DNA of 64,000 nucleotides, taken from NCBI RefSeq assembly GCF_023051105.1, contig NZ_JALKIL010000005.1:62001-126000 (forward strand), given 5' to 3'. The stretch is from Anaerobiospirillum sp. NML120449. GTDB taxonomy: Bacteria; Pseudomonadota; Gammaproteobacteria; Enterobacterales; Succinivibrionaceae. Positions 62,691-64,000 of this stretch are shown here, one piece after another. The number at the start of each line of letters is the position of its first letter. Position 1 is the first letter of the stretch. The translations under genes were made by a program, and so were the position numbers. The notes under the pieces were generated by a model. It was given only the letters and a program-made list of their open reading frames with translations, was not told the origin of the DNA and made no database searches.

Positions 62691-63938
62691 AACTAGCTCT
62701 CTACACGACAACCTGTCAGGATAACCGGATCCGGTCACAGAGGGCCGGGCAACTGGCCTTGCTGTGGAGTTCCGGTCCGAGGCAGATATCGGATACAGGG
62801 GTAAAAAATGGAAATCGGGACTCTGGTTCGATTATGGGCAGGCGGCTTTGTCGGCTGGCGGGGAGACAGCGCAGGTGTGCCTGGAGCTCATGTGCTGTGG
62901 TGTTACATGAGTATGTGGCGCTAACCCTTGCTGTCGGGGAAATCCTTATGGTTCTTCCCTGCTCTCTCCTGAGCAGTACTGCACATATTTAATCTGCACA
63001 GACAGTCTGGCGACTGTATGGAGATTGTGAATCAGAGTTGTTAAATCTGCTGTCTTTGTCAGGACAGCGCGGTTTTGTCTGTTTGTTCGTTCAGTTAAGG
63101 CTTAAATGCCCCGGACTGAGCAAAACCTGGCTCAGACCAGGTAATGTCCTATTATCGGCAGCATTACGCAAAATTTGACCTTAAATGCTCAAAGTGTGAG
63201 CCGTGGCTGACTGCAGCAATGGCCTTGCACATCAGCTGTCAATGTATCTTCTCTCATATCTATGTTGACGTATTTTACTTTTGGGGCAAGATACGCCTTA
63301 TGTCTGTAATGCGATCAGCATGTTTATCGGATTTATACCGGCAACAGGCATCCCCGGCCGGACACTGATGCCCGGGCCGGGATTCTCTTCTCTCTTCTCT
63401 TAATTCTATCTGTTTTTTTTCAATGCACCAATGGTGATCAGTTTGATTTACATCTGTACCCGAAAGCTGCGCTTCGGGATACATGCCGTAAATATCAGCC
63501 TTCTCAAAGCAGGTATTACCACCTCTTTGCTGGCTGTACTGAGCTCCGGTGCAAAAAACTGATACTCAGTAAGGACTGGGCCGTGCAGCAAGGATCGCCC
63601 TTGTGCATCAGGCAGACGCCAGGGGCGTCAGCCGGAGGCACATGCAAGGGGCGTCAGCCGGGGGCTGCAGCCCTTAGGCCGCTGGCCGCTCAGGCGTAGC
63701 CGGTCCTGGGATGGCATGGGCCATGGCCGGGCACGGAGCCCTTCTGTCAGGACATTATGGCTTTGTCCTGCTGCAATGTGACAGAAAAACAGTCCATTTT
63801 TTCACATGCAAAACACGATCCGCCAATGGAATGACGCCTGACTGCCCATGCATCAGAAGGCCAGCGGCGGCCGTGCAGCACAGCTGCCGGACGTGGCGGC
63901 CAGCCGCTGCCCGCAGCTGTGCTGCGGGCTGGGGCTGG
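62691..63938. other. Spacer between the two autotransporter genes
   Basis: No supported gene. The first 450 bases upstream of the giant gene should carry its promoter, not identified. GGGGCGTCAGCCGG is doubled at about 63626 and 63652. Near 63860-63930 GC-rich inverted repeats (CCCGCAGC with GCTGCGGG, CAGCGGC with GCCGCTG) may be 3' structures of the next gene; they lack a T-run. Confidence 0.45.
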
Positions 63939-64000
63939 TTAGTAGTCGTAGCGGGCGTTGGCCTCGACTGCCAGATCCTTTGTGGAGTCAGAGGTTCTGT
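63939..64000 (-). CDS. C-terminus of a second autotransporter (continues beyond window)
   Basis: Reading the minus strand to the TAA at 63939-63941 gives RTSDSTKDLAVEANARYDY, against KTSDTSDDLAVEANARYDY at the end of the giant autotransporter. The DNA is also nearly identical over the last 30 bases. This is the last beta-strand of an autotransporter barrel, so a paralogous gene on the same strand lies upstream of the giant gene. Only 62 bases are visible, so its size and passenger are unknown. Confidence 0.85.
   Translation of the reverse strand, partial: RTSDSTKDLAVEANARYDY

Noticed and set aside
62826..62840. tRNA T-loop-like word GGTTCGATTA
   Set aside because: No acceptor or anticodon stem can be folded around it; no tRNA was found anywhere in the window.

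Overview
The window reads as chromosomal DNA of a motile, host-associated gammaproteobacterium. The best guess is a member of the Succinivibrionaceae or a related Aeromonadales lineage. This is inferred from the mix of a GltS-type glutamate/Na+ symporter, an RlhA-type U32 protein, a D12-class Dam methylase, short Vibrio/Aeromonas-like flagellins and chemoreceptors without a C-terminal receptor-methylation pentapeptide; no rRNA or tRNA is present to confirm it. I count about 22 protein genes covering only roughly 54% of the window (under half if the giant autotransporter is set aside). Spacers of 0.8 to 3.6 kb separate most genes, are GC-rich and full of CTG/CAG- and CATGG-type words, and many carry a private tandem duplication.

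Layout. 1-4.2 kb: 3' part of a Dam methylase, an aldo/keto reductase, and a hexapeptide acetyltransferase preceded by a 26-bp tandem array. 4.4-7.9 kb: two related flagellin genes, each with its own terminator and a sigma-54-like promoter. 10.7-17 kb: a ROK-family regulator with a very long low-complexity tail, then a xylitol/sorbitol dehydrogenase-like enzyme with a -10 box and operator-like palindromes, and an MFS transporter; together a plausible sugar/polyol block. 17.5-22 kb: two more flagellins in tandem and a methyl-accepting chemotaxis protein. 25.4-30 kb: a DUF805 membrane protein, a possible small gene, a 172-bp tandem duplication and a second chemoreceptor. 32.2-40.5 kb: four consecutive genes on the minus strand that I do not recognise but that share N-terminal, W-W and C-terminal motifs, so they look like one fast-diverging paralogous family. 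43-51.6 kb: GltS, a DEDDh exonuclease and RlhA. 52.3-62.7 kb: one 10.3-kb gene for a type V autotransporter of about 3,443 residues. The last 62 bases hold the end of a second autotransporter with almost the same C-terminus.

How it fits together. Four flagellins, two chemoreceptors and surface autotransporters point to a motile cell that invests in surface proteins. No flagellar basal-body or chemotaxis core gene is in the window. The strongest candidate for something undescribed is the four-gene W-W family at 32.2-40.5 kb. Next are the unusually repeat-rich, low-density spacers and the Ala/Ser/Gly expansions inside otherwise ordinary proteins (ROK, RlhA, DUF805 and the first W-W family member).
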